Assembly: GCA_947479935.1 (NCBI GenBank)
Contig: CANKBG010000009.1
Location: 1-64,000 of the forward strand
Direction of reading: 5' to 3'
Origin: Comamonadaceae bacterium
GTDB taxonomy: Bacteria; Pseudomonadota; Gammaproteobacteria; Burkholderiales; Burkholderiaceae_C
Length of the DNA stretch: 64,000 nucleotides
The position numbers were made by a program, and so were the translations under genes. The notes under the pieces are model-generated. The model was not told the origin of the DNA. It saw nothing but the letters and a program-made list of their open reading frames with translations, and ran no database searches. Below are positions 15,675-23,934 of the stretch, one piece after another. Numbering within the stretch: the first letter of the stretch is position 1; each line of letters begins with the position of its first letter.

Positions 15675-16655
15675 TCAATCTAATTTGACGCCCGCAATCT
15701 TCACAAGCTTCACCCAAAATTTGGCGTCTTCCGTCAAGAAGCCTGTAAACTGCTCGGGTGATTTTGAAACATCAACGTCGGTACCTTCACGCGCCAGAGC
15801 GGCCTTCACCGTGGGTTGTGACATGGCCATTTGAGCCGAGTCAAAAATCTTTTTGATGACAGCGGGTGGCGTGCCATTGGGAACAAAAATGCCATACCAA
15901 AACTCAATGGCGTAATCTGGCACGCCTGCTTCGATGGAGCCTGGCATGCCAGGCACCAAAGCCGATCGTTCTTTGGTACTCACACCCAGGCCCTTGAGGC
16001 GACCTGCTTGAATCATGGGTAAGACAGAAGGAGGGGTACCAAACGTCAATTGCGTATCGCCTGCCACCACAGATTGAATGGCAGGACCACCGCCACGAAA
16101 TGGAATGTGTGTCATTTCAATGCCAGTGACTTGTGCAAATAAAGCGGCACCTAAATGAGGAGCAGAACCATTTCCAGAAGTGGCGTAATTGATGGTGCCT
16201 GGTGCTTTCTTGGCTTTGGCCACCAACTCCAACAGATTGCCAATGCCAGCATTTGGATTGGCCGCAATGACCAACGGTGATGAAGTTATTTTGGTCACAG
16301 GCAGCAAGTCTTTTGGCGAATAGCCAAGCTTTGGATTCAGTGCGGGGTTGACTGAAATACTGCTTGGGCTTGCAATCAAAATGGTGTAGCCATCGGGTGC
16401 AGCTTTGGACACAGCCTCCGCGGCAATGCTAGAGCCAGCGCCTGCTTTGTTTTCAACAATGATGGGTTGACCCAAGGCTTTACCCATGCTGTCGCTCATG
16501 GTGCGCGCCACATAGTCGGCTGCGCCGCCTGGTGCAAATCCGACAACAATTTTCACAGGTTTGGTGGGATATGCATTGGGTGCCGTTGTCTGTGCTTGTG
16601 CAGCGGCCCACGTGAAGGTGCTACAAATAAGAGATAAAGCAAAAATATTTTTCAT
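15675..16655 (-). CDS. Bug/TctC-family periplasmic solute receptor
   Basis: A 326-residue extracytoplasmic receptor of the tripartite tricarboxylate transporter (TctC/Bug) family. It has a signal peptide (residues 1 to about 22, ending AAAQAQ), then YPTKPVKIVVGFAPGGAAD, the family's conserved first strand and loop. Later come SMGKALGQPIIVENKAGAG and HIPFRGGGPAIQSVVAGD. The start is the ATG at 16655, which overlaps the stop of the preceding gene as ATGA, so it is translationally coupled as the last gene of the CaiB operon. Bug receptors bind small carboxylates or amides. The ligand here is presumably the acid handled by the three upstream enzymes. No TctA/TctB membrane genes are present. Confidence 0.87.
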   Translation of the reverse strand: MKNIFALSLICSTFTWAAAQAQTTAPNAYPTKPVKIVVGFAPGGAADYVARTMSDSMGKALGQPIIVENKAGAGSSIAAEAVSKAAPDGYTILIASPSSISVNPALNPKLGYSPKDLLPVTKITSSPLVIAANPNAGIGNLLELVAKAKKAPGTINYATSGNGSAPHLGAALFAQVTGIEMTHIPFRGGGPAIQSVVAGDTQLTFGTPPSVLPMIQAGRLKGLGVSTKERSALVPGMPGSIEAGVPDYAIEFWYGIFVPNGTPPAVIKKIFDSAQMAMSQPTVKAALAREGTDVDVSKSPEQFTGFLTEDAKFWVKLVKIAGVKLD

Positions 16656-17644
16656 GCGATGACCTTTAAAACAATTTTTCCAACGTGGGCATTGCTTTCC
16701 ATCATGGCCTTGGCAGCCACCATTTCTGCAAATGGAAATATCGTATCGATACAAGACTGAATTCGACCGTCGGCAAATGCGGGTAAGATGTCTTTGACAA
16801 AACCTTGCACGGGTTCTGCTCTTTGTTCGGAAGTTCGAAGTTTGTTTGAAACACCAAACAAGGTGAGCCTTTTGGCATGCAGTGCTTCAATGTCAATCGG
16901 TGCATTTAACACCCCGTCAACATAGCCTACAGTGCCTAAACGTCCTTGAAAACAAAGGCAACGCAGGCTTTCCGCAAAGACCGAACCGCCCACCGAATTG
17001 ACCACCAGTTGAACGCCTTTACCTTCAGTGGTGGCCATCACTTGGTCATAAAAATCAGGGGCACGGGAGCAAATGCCCACGTCTAATCCAAGGGGTAAGA
17101 GCTTGTTCAATTTGGTTTGTGAGCCTGATGTACCAATCACCTTGGCGCCCAGTGCCTTGGCCATTTGCAATGAGGCCACTCCCACGCCCGATGAAACGCC
17201 GTTGACCAAAAGCCAATCATTGGCTTTTAGCTTGCCTTGCTGGACCAGTAAGTCGTAAGTGACTAAAAAGGTGAGAGGAATGCAAGAGGCTTCTTCCCAT
17301 GAGACCTTGATTGGGATGGGCATCATTTCACGAATGTCCATCAGGGCATATTCTGCAAAGGTGCCACCACAGCGCGCCATCACACGATTGCCCACTTTGA
17401 AACCAGTGGCCGCTGTGACCTTTTCGCCCACCTCAACAATTTCACCAGCACCCTCCATGCCAATGGCCTTGGCGCCTTGGCTGCCATGGAGACCATGACC
17501 TTTGATGAATTCGCCGCGGTTTAAACCTGCTGCATGAATTTTGACCAAGGCTTGCGTGGGACCTGGCTTGGGTGTTGGAATATCGCGCAACTCAATGGGG
17601 TTAGGCATGTCGCCAATGTGCATCCAATAGGATTTCATGTTCAT
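16652..17644 (-). CDS. Zinc-less medium-chain dehydrogenase, NADPH:quinone oxidoreductase type
   Basis: A 330-residue member of the quinone oxidoreductase group of medium-chain dehydrogenases. HAAGLNRGEFIKGHG and GMEGAGEIVEVGEKV are the N-terminal GroES-like marks. VNGVSSGVGVASLQMAKALGAKVIGT is the nucleotide-binding loop. The zinc-ligand cysteines of alcohol dehydrogenases are absent. It would reduce an enone, quinone or enoyl-CoA-like substrate with NADPH. It overlaps its neighbours by 4 bases on both sides (ATGA), so it is made in step with the crotonase and the Bug receptor. An alternative start at 17638 is possible. Acting as an enoyl-CoA reductase in this operon is a reasonable guess. 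Confidence 0.82.
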   Translation of the reverse strand: MNMKSYWMHIGDMPNPIELRDIPTPKPGPTQALVKIHAAGLNRGEFIKGHGLHGSQGAKAIGMEGAGEIVEVGEKVTAATGFKVGNRVMARCGGTFAEYALMDIREMMPIPIKVSWEEASCIPLTFLVTYDLLVQQGKLKANDWLLVNGVSSGVGVASLQMAKALGAKVIGTSGSQTKLNKLLPLGLDVGICSRAPDFYDQVMATTEGKGVQLVVNSVGGSVFAESLRCLCFQGRLGTVGYVDGVLNAPIDIEALHAKRLTLFGVSNKLRTSEQRAEPVQGFVKDILPAFADGRIQSCIDTIFPFAEMVAAKAMMESNAHVGKIVLKVIA

Positions 17645-18450
17645 TGACCCTTAAAGACTGGTTTGCGTTTTTCCATGAATGCTTTGCGGCCTTCGGCATA
17701 GTCGGCAGAATCAAAACACTTTCGAATGAGTTGCTGACACAGAGCCATGTCGAGTTCTGTGGAAGGTTTTAAAATTTCACGCGTAATGGCTTTTGCCGCT
17801 TCAATGGTGATGGGCGCGTTGACTTCCAAAGCCGAGGCGTATTCGTTCAACAACTCTGGTAGTTTGTCGGGAGGGCAGACGCGTGTAATCAAGCCCCATT
17901 GAAGTGCTTCCTGGGCATCAATTCGTCTGGCCGTATAAAACAAATCCTTGGCGGCACCGGGCCCAATAAGGTCAACCAAATTTTTCATGGCTGAATACCG
18001 ATAGCCTAAGCCTAGTTTTGCAGCGGGCACAGAAAAAACAGAATTGCTAGCAGCAATGCGCATGTCGCAACTGATGGCCACATTAACGCCACCGCCAATG
18101 CAATAGCCATGGATGGCGGCCAGTGTGGGCTTGGGAAAGTTGTAGATGCTCATGAGTGCATTTTCGGCCATATGTTCATATTTCGTCACAGCTTCCTTGG
18201 CGGCTCTCATGTCTTCAAACTGCGAAATATCAGCGCCAGATACAAAAGCTTTTTCGCCTGCGCCAGAAAAGACCACCAACCTCACGCGGGCGTCGTTCTC
18301 TGCCTGCGCCAACAACACCGGCACGGCTTCCCACATGTCCACCGACAGCGCATTGTGTCTGGCGATGTTGTTGAAGCGAATGTGCAAAGTGGTTTTGTCC
18401 AGCCAACTCTCAACGCGCTCTGTTGGGGAAATGTATTCAGCTTCGCTCAT
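17641..18450 (-). CDS. Crotonase-fold protein annotated as enoyl-CoA hydratase, catalytic Glu pair missing
   Basis: A 269-residue crotonase-superfamily enzyme. The oxyanion-hole regions are visible (KAFVSGADISQFEDM and HGYCIGGGVNVAISCD). In true hydratases GGGCELA supplies the first catalytic Glu; here the position is Asn123. The second Glu, in PEILLG, is replaced by Ala143 (VPAAKLGLGY). The fold should still bind acyl-CoA but normal water addition is doubtful. Decarboxylation, isomerisation or thioester hydrolysis are alternatives. The PAAKLG variant recurs in a recognisable betaproteobacterial subgroup. It is second in a coupled operon, sharing 1 base with the CoA-transferase stop and 4 bases with the oxidoreductase start. 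Confidence 0.8.
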   Translation of the reverse strand: MSEAEYISPTERVESWLDKTTLHIRFNNIARHNALSVDMWEAVPVLLAQAENDARVRLVVFSGAGEKAFVSGADISQFEDMRAAKEAVTKYEHMAENALMSIYNFPKPTLAAIHGYCIGGGVNVAISCDMRIAASNSVFSVPAAKLGLGYRYSAMKNLVDLIGPGAAKDLFYTARRIDAQEALQWGLITRVCPPDKLPELLNEYASALEVNAPITIEAAKAITREILKPSTELDMALCQQLIRKCFDSADYAEGRKAFMEKRKPVFKGQ

Positions 18451-19640
18451 TAAAAAACTCCAGTGGATTTTAGGCGAATCAAGTCTTCTGACCTGATGCC
18501 AAGTTCAGATAATATTTCCTCGGTGTGTTCGCCTCTGCGTGGGGCTGATCGAACAATGTTGCTGGGTGTTCTTTCAAGTTGCACGGGCTGACCCACCATG
18601 CGCTGCGGGCCATGGTGTTTGGACACCACATCTTTAACCATGTTCAGGTGTTTAATTTGCGGCTCTTCAAACACTTGATCAATGCTGTTGATCAAGCCAC
18701 AAGCAACACCGCCCTCGTTGAGCTTCTCTATCCAGTAGGCACAATCTTTTTTTGCCAAGCGGTCGTTGATTTCTTGATTCAGTGCATCGCGATGAACAGA
18801 GCGGCTGGGCTTGTCAAGATACCGAGAATCGGTAATCCATTGCGGTGCTTCTAAGATATCGCAAAAGCGCTCCCAAATTTTGGAGCCAAACACCGCAATG
18901 TTCATGTAGCCATCACGTGCTTTGTAGACGCCCGTGGGAATGCTGGTGGGGTGAAAATTGCCAGCTTGTGTAGCCACTTCCTGGTCAATGAGCCAACGTG
19001 AGGTTTGGAAATCCATCATGTAAACCATGGCTTCCAAAAGGGATGTGTGAACCCATTGACCTTGTCCCGATTTTTCTCTTTCAAGCAATGCAACCAAAAT
19101 GCCTTGCGCAGCAAAAATACCTGCGCACAAATCTGCAATCGGAATGCCAACACGCATGGGGCCCTGATCAGACAAGCCCGTGACAGACATCAGACCTCCC
19201 ATGCCTTGTGCAATTTGATCGAACCCAGGACGTGTGGCTAGTGGGCCCGTTTGACCAAAGCCTGAGATGCTGGCGTAAACCAAGCCTGGATTGCTGACTT
19301 TGAGGGTTTCATAGTCAATGCCTAAGCGAAACTTAACGTCGGGGCGAAAGTTTTCAACCACTACATCGGCCGTTGCAATGAGTTGCTTTAAGAGTTGAAT
19401 GCCTTCAGGCTCTTTTAAATTTAAGGTGATGGAGCGTTTGTTCCGATGGGTGTATTGATAGTCTGAGCCTTCTTGCCCGCCCAAGGTGTCATCGCCTCGC
19501 ATGTGTTCAGGCATTTGCACTTGGACCACATCGGCACCCCAATCTGCCAGTTGTCTGCAAGCCGTGGGGCCTGCCCTGACTTGTGTCAGGTCAATCACTT
19601 TGAATCTGGCCAGAGCGGCCGAAGCGGGTTGGTGTGACAT
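18450..19640 (-). CDS. Family III CoA-transferase (CaiB/BaiF)
   Basis: A 396-residue class III CoA-transferase that moves CoA between carboxylic acids through an aspartyl thioester. The opening FKVIDLTQVRAGPTACRQLADWGADVVQVQ and the block SISGFGQTGPLATRPGFDQIAQGMGGL are diagnostic. Asp141 in GFDQ matches the catalytic aspartate of formyl-CoA transferase. The length is normal. It is the first gene of a four-gene coupled run and presumably makes the acyl-CoA substrate. The 231-base region upstream (19641-19871) is AT-rich near 19755-19775, with a TTATACATAA dyad that could be an operator, but no clear promoter boxes. The substrate acid is unknown. Confidence 0.88.
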   Translation of the reverse strand: MSHQPASAALARFKVIDLTQVRAGPTACRQLADWGADVVQVQMPEHMRGDDTLGGQEGSDYQYTHRNKRSITLNLKEPEGIQLLKQLIATADVVVENFRPDVKFRLGIDYETLKVSNPGLVYASISGFGQTGPLATRPGFDQIAQGMGGLMSVTGLSDQGPMRVGIPIADLCAGIFAAQGILVALLEREKSGQGQWVHTSLLEAMVYMMDFQTSRWLIDQEVATQAGNFHPTSIPTGVYKARDGYMNIAVFGSKIWERFCDILEAPQWITDSRYLDKPSRSVHRDALNQEINDRLAKKDCAYWIEKLNEGGVACGLINSIDQVFEEPQIKHLNMVKDVVSKHHGPQRMVGQPVQLERTPSNIVRSAPRRGEHTEEILSELGIRSEDLIRLKSTGVF

Positions 19641-19871
19641 TTGAGGATGATTTTGGGTTGATTTGAAATGATTATGCGCAGTGACGCTTGAGAAAAACTC
19701 TTAGAAGACCTTCAATAATCCACACGGATATTGATATGGGCCTTGAGACCTTTATGAAATTATGTATAAATTGACGCGTTAGCCCATCCCCATAAACCAT
19801 GACTGGACAAATCAATCGCTTCATTTTGATCGATTGAATGGAATGGGCCCTGCGGGCATGATCAACCCCTG

Positions 19872-21008
19872 TTAAGCGCTTGTTTTGATTTCTTTGGCCG
19901 ATATCTGATATTTGAAATCATCTGGCGCGTACGAATCAAAACGGCCTTCATTGTTTTCTCCAATGGGATACATAAAGAAGCCCAGGCGCTCACCTTTGCT
20001 TTGCGGCAAGGTTAAATCGTGTGCGGTGTTGTAGGCCATCCAATTGCCTTCCCATCCGCCAAACAAAGTGGTGTAAACAGGCTTCACAACAGGGTGATCT
20101 GTTGATTTAAGCCACTCCGATGTCTCTAAACGCATGACTTTGGCCACATCAGCGGGGTCCATGGCCATCCAGCCTTGACCTTTGACATAGGCTTCCGCGC
20201 GGCAGTGTTGTGCGCCTTTCAAACTTGCGGGGTTTCCAGAAAGTTCTTTATAGCCAAATGCAGAAGGCACCAAGCGCAGGCCATAGACATCACGTGCAGG
20301 GATGCCAACAGAGCGGCACAAGCCGACAAAGAGGGCGTTGATGTCTGCGCACTTACCACCTAAATTACCAGTTTCCAGCATGGTCTTGATGTCACCTTCG
20401 CCGCAGCCTTTCACTTTGGGCTCGCGCCAAGCGTTGGCCACCACCCAGTTATAAATGGCCCGCACTTTTTCTAAATCTGTTTGTGCGCCTTGGATGGCTT
20501 TTTGTGCAGTTGTTTTCACAATGCCATCGGTTGGTAAGAGGTGAGTGGCTCGTGTGAAGTATTTGAGAGTGGCGCTATCTTCTGCAGGTGCAGCAGTTTG
20601 AGTTGATGAGAGCGGGGCCCGATTTTGGGTTTGTACTCTGCTGCTTATTTCGACATAAGGATTTTCAATGTTGGCTGAAAACTCTGCATATAAAAATTGA
20701 ACACCTTGCAAGCCATCGCTGCGAATTCGCGTGGCTCCGTTGCTGGTGAAAGAACTGGCCTCAGATTTTTGCCATGCTGAATTAACGCTTGGCACCGGTA
20801 GCCAAACGCGCGTAATGCCGTTGACCCTTGGGATGTCAACACGAGTGGTTACTTCAAAGGTTCGCCATTCCCCAGGTATGGGGTTGAAGGTGCGAGCCGA
20901 AGTCGGGCTTGAGGGTGTGGTTTGAGCGGATGCTGAGTGCCAAGGCGCTAATGAAAGCGCGCTCATAGATGCAGCACTCTGAAGGAGGGCGCGACGAGCG
21001 GGGGTCAT
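19872..21008 (-). CDS. Exported transglutaminase-like cysteine protease-fold protein
   Basis: A 378-residue protein with a Tat-like leader (TPARRALLQSAASMSALSL, ending SASAQ at about 29). A beta-sandwich-like N-terminal part follows, then a transglutaminase-like core. The triad is visible: Cys220 in LGGKCADINALFVGL, His268 in AQHCRAEAYV, Asp284 in WMAMDPADV. RAIYNWVVANAWRE is the usual helix before it. Such periplasmic proteins are likely peptidases or amidases acting on peptides or cell wall; the substrate is unknown. The ATG at 21008 has GGAG about 9 bases upstream. The longer frame back to 21098 adds 30 residues without support. It may follow the thioredoxin-like gene, 140 bases upstream, in one transcript. 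Confidence 0.8.
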   Translation of the reverse strand: MTPARRALLQSAASMSALSLAPWHSASAQTTPSSPTSARTFNPIPGEWRTFEVTTRVDIPRVNGITRVWLPVPSVNSAWQKSEASSFTSNGATRIRSDGLQGVQFLYAEFSANIENPYVEISSRVQTQNRAPLSSTQTAAPAEDSATLKYFTRATHLLPTDGIVKTTAQKAIQGAQTDLEKVRAIYNWVVANAWREPKVKGCGEGDIKTMLETGNLGGKCADINALFVGLCRSVGIPARDVYGLRLVPSAFGYKELSGNPASLKGAQHCRAEAYVKGQGWMAMDPADVAKVMRLETSEWLKSTDHPVVKPVYTTLFGGWEGNWMAYNTAHDLTLPQSKGERLGFFMYPIGENNEGRFDSYAPDDFKYQISAKEIKTSA

Positions 21009-21148
21009 ATAGAGATCTCCGATATAAGGGTGAAACCTGTCGGCACATAAGAGGTTTCTAGCAATTTCAGCAAGCTGCGAAAATTGCCGACTGACCAATG
21101 TCTCGAAGGCAGGTTATTGAACAGCAGAAGTGCCGCGCAACTGACTCA

Positions 21149-21652
21149 TTATCGCAGGGAGTAGAGCCAAGCTTGGGCCTCTGCTGCTGTCCAATCAACT
21201 TCACCCACAATTCGCCACTTAATTTGGCCAGTCGAATCAATCAGCAGGGTGGTTGGAAAGACTGTGACCCCAAATTTTTGAGCGATCTCGCCTTGAGGGT
21301 CTGAAACCAGGGGAAGGGTGATTTGATTGTTTTGCATGAAGCGAAAGGCTCGACTGGGGGGCTCTTTCACATTGATGGTTGTGACCGTCACTTTGTTGGG
21401 GTCTTGTAGGTCTGAAAAAACTTGGAGAGTGGGTAGTTCTTCCTTGCAGGGGGCGCACCATGTGGCCCAGAAGTTGACAACAACTTTTTTGCCTCGCAGA
21501 GTTTCAACAGAGTAGACCTTACCCATGGTGTCTTTAAACGACCAATTTTCATTGGCTTTACGAGACCAAGGTGTTTTTTCAAATTGTGCGAAAGCTGTGC
21601 TTGCTTGAAGCCCTATGGCTAACAGAGCAAATAAACATTTTTGAAAGCGCAT
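21149..21652 (-). CDS. TlpA-like thioredoxin-family protein, periplasmic
   Basis: A 167-residue TlpA/ResA-type disulfide oxidoreductase. The signal peptide is residues 1 to about 22 (ending STAFAQ). The active site is FWATWCAPCKEE, with Cys66 and Cys69. Further conserved points are the cis-proline region GVTVFPTTLLID and the SDPQGEIAQKFGV segment. It would reduce or exchange disulfides of exported proteins, for example in cytochrome c maturation or for a Cys enzyme such as the neighbouring transglutaminase-like protein. The ATG at 21652 is preferred over a TTG 9 bases earlier. It lies 13 bases downstream of mnmH, so it is likely cotranscribed with selD-mnmH. Confidence 0.85.
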   Translation of the reverse strand: MRFQKCLFALLAIGLQASTAFAQFEKTPWSRKANENWSFKDTMGKVYSVETLRGKKVVVNFWATWCAPCKEELPTLQVFSDLQDPNKVTVTTINVKEPPSRAFRFMQNNQITLPLVSDPQGEIAQKFGVTVFPTTLLIDSTGQIKWRIVGEVDWTAAEAQAWLYSLR

Positions 21653-21665
21653 GGCAAACAATGGA

Positions 21666-22742
21666 CTAGGCAGTCACTAGCAATTGGGCAATGGCTCTTA
21701 GACATTCAGGTGACCTGTTGTCTGCATGAAGCACTTTGGCACTTTCGATGTTTGCAAAATTCCGTTTCATGGAGGCAAAGTAAGTGGGGTCGTAATGCAA
21801 AGTAAGCAGCTCTTTCACCACGTCCTCAGTGTGTCCGTTCATAATTTGGGTTTGCCATTGTTCAACCACTTGTTTGCCTCGGAGGGCAATCAGCGCGTTG
21901 AGGCGATCGCAGAACAATGCGGGGTCTTTGACAAAAAAATCATAATCTTCCAGCAGAAGTTTGACTCGCTCATCATCTGAAAGCTCTAGCCTGTAGCACT
22001 TGCCTGATCTCACAGCCTCGATCAGAGCTTCTGGAACGGCAAGGTTGCCAACTTTGCGGCTTTCCGATTCCACAAAAACAGGACGCGCTGGATCCAAGTT
22101 TCGCAGCGTATTCCAAATGAGAGTGTCAAAGCTCTTTTGGCTGGGTTGAGGCTCTCCAGGAATAATGCCCAGCACAGAACTTCTGTGGTTGGCCAATCCT
22201 TCTAGGTCCAATACTTGTGCGCCTTGCGCCGCCAATTGATGTAGCAAACGTGTTTTACCAGAACCAGTAGGGCCACAAATCACATGCCATGATAATTTTT
22301 CTGCCAAGGGTGGAATGGCGGAAACAAGCTCGCTTCTGAATGCCTTGTAGCCACCTTCAATGATGCTTACCTTAAAACCAATTTGTCCCAAAATGAGCGC
22401 CAAGGATTCACTGCGTTTGCCCCCGCGCCAGCAGTAAATCAAGGGTTGCCAATCTTTTGTCAAAGCAATCACATTTTTTTCAATGTGTCTTGAGATGTTG
22501 GCTGCTACCAATGCCGCGCCCTTTTTCTTCGCCTCGAAGGAGCCGACTTGCTTGTACAAGGTGCCAATGACAATGCGTTCTTCATTGTCTAAAGAAGGCC
22601 AGTTCACCGCTCCTGGCAGATGGTCTAAGGCAAACTCATTTTCAGAGCGTGCGTCGATGATGGTACTGTATCCGCCGGGCGAGCCTAGGGGCAAAGTCAT
22701 TCGGGCCATGGCGGCTTGAGCGCTAACAGGATTGACGCTCAC
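21666..22742 (-). CDS. mnmH: tRNA 2-selenouridine synthase
   Basis: Replaces the sulfur of 5-substituted 2-thiouridine at the wobble base of tRNAs with selenium, using selenophosphate. The N-terminal rhodanese domain carries the active Cys104 in LIYCWRGGKRSESL. The C-terminal P-loop domain starts at GPTGSGKT (157-164). The family marks EGGYKAFR and ESESRKVGN are also present. At 358 residues it is complete. It starts within the selD stop (ATGA at 22739-22742), so the selenium donor and its consumer are coupled. No selA or selB is seen, so selenium use here may be limited to tRNA modification. Confidence 0.93.
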   Translation of the reverse strand: MSVNPVSAQAAMARMTLPLGSPGGYSTIIDARSENEFALDHLPGAVNWPSLDNEERIVIGTLYKQVGSFEAKKKGAALVAANISRHIEKNVIALTKDWQPLIYCWRGGKRSESLALILGQIGFKVSIIEGGYKAFRSELVSAIPPLAEKLSWHVICGPTGSGKTRLLHQLAAQGAQVLDLEGLANHRSSVLGIIPGEPQPSQKSFDTLIWNTLRNLDPARPVFVESESRKVGNLAVPEALIEAVRSGKCYRLELSDDERVKLLLEDYDFFVKDPALFCDRLNALIALRGKQVVEQWQTQIMNGHTEDVVKELLTLHYDPTYFASMKRNFANIESAKVLHADNRSPECLRAIAQLLVTA

Positions 22743-23812
22743 GAGGGGACTCTCTGACTGACCTTCAGTCCATGGGATTGCTGAGTTTCAATGTGACCCA
22801 CCACAGCAGCGCGCTTAAATCCATGTCGTTCAAAAAGAGCCAGTACCCCACTGACAGATTCTGGTGTGCATGAAACCAAAAGGCCACCGCTAGTTTGCGG
22901 ATCGGTTAGAAGGCTTTGATTCACTGGAGAAAAACCATCAGGCAAGTTAACCTCGCTGCCATAGCCTAGCCAGTTGCGTGCTGATGCACCTGTGATGCAA
23001 CCTTGATCAGCCAGTTCTTTCACGCCAGGCAGGAGTGGCACTTGAGTCCAATCTAGATGAACAGTGCAATTGGCACCTCGCGCCATTTCAAGTAGGTGAC
23101 CTGCTAAACCAAACCCCGTAATGTCTGTGAGTGCATGAACGCCTTCAAGTTTGGCTAAATCGGGACCTGCCGTGTTGAGTTGTGTGGCGTTGGCAATCAT
23201 GGCTTTGTAGCTTTCATCTGGCAGCACTTCTTTTTTAAGAGCAGCTGAAAAAATACCAACACCAATGGGTTTGCCCAATACTAAAACGTCCCCCACCTTA
23301 GCGCCCGAATTGCGTTTGATGTGGTCGGGGTGAGCCAAGCCAATTGCCACCAGGCCGTAGATGGGCTCAACCGAGTCAATGGTGTGACCACCTGCAATGG
23401 GAATACCCGCCTCTCGGCAAATGCTTTGTCCGCCATCTAATATTTTGCCAATGACACTGAGGGGCAATACATTCACCGGCATACCCACTAGAGCCAATGC
23501 CATGATGGGGTGTGCGCCCATCGCATACACATCTGAGATGGCGTTTGTTGCGGCAATGCGCCCAAATTCGAAAGGATCATCGACGATTGGCATGAAGAAG
23601 TCTGTGGTTGCCACCAGCGCCATGGTGTCGTTTAGCTTGTAAACCGCAGCATCATCTGAAGTTTCAATGCCCACCAGTAATTCAGGGGGCAGAGGCATGG
23701 CGGTGGTCGAGCGAAGTATTTCACTCAGAACGCCTGGTGCTATTTTGCAACCGCAGCCACCACCGTGTGAAAGGCTGGTGAGTCTTGGGCCAAGCGTATG
23801 TTTGTCATTCAT
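22739..23812 (-). CDS. selD: Selenophosphate synthase (selenide, water dikinase)
   Basis: Makes selenophosphate from selenide and ATP. The N-terminal glycine-rich loop HGGGCGCK contains the catalytic Cys20 and Lys23, the cysteine form rather than the selenocysteine form of SelD. SDDAAVYKLND and VATTDFFMPIVDDP carry the metal-binding aspartates. DPQTSGGLLVS is the conserved C-terminal block. At 357 residues it is normal length. It is first in the run selD-mnmH-thioredoxin. The region upstream (23813-23934) also carries the opposite-facing Bug receptor start, so the promoters are back to back. Confidence 0.94.
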   Translation of the reverse strand: MNDKHTLGPRLTSLSHGGGCGCKIAPGVLSEILRSTTAMPLPPELLVGIETSDDAAVYKLNDTMALVATTDFFMPIVDDPFEFGRIAATNAISDVYAMGAHPIMALALVGMPVNVLPLSVIGKILDGGQSICREAGIPIAGGHTIDSVEPIYGLVAIGLAHPDHIKRNSGAKVGDVLVLGKPIGVGIFSAALKKEVLPDESYKAMIANATQLNTAGPDLAKLEGVHALTDITGFGLAGHLLEMARGANCTVHLDWTQVPLLPGVKELADQGCITGASARNWLGYGSEVNLPDGFSPVNQSLLTDPQTSGGLLVSCTPESVSGVLALFERHGFKRAAVVGHIETQQSHGLKVSQRVPS

Positions 23813-23934
23813 ATGGATTTCTTTAATTTCATTGATTATGGCAAACCCGACTTGGAGAGAATCGTTTTTGTTGAAACAATGAAGACTTGTCCTTGAGCAG
23901 GACCCCCTTGGACTCCTATGTACGAAAGTTTCAC

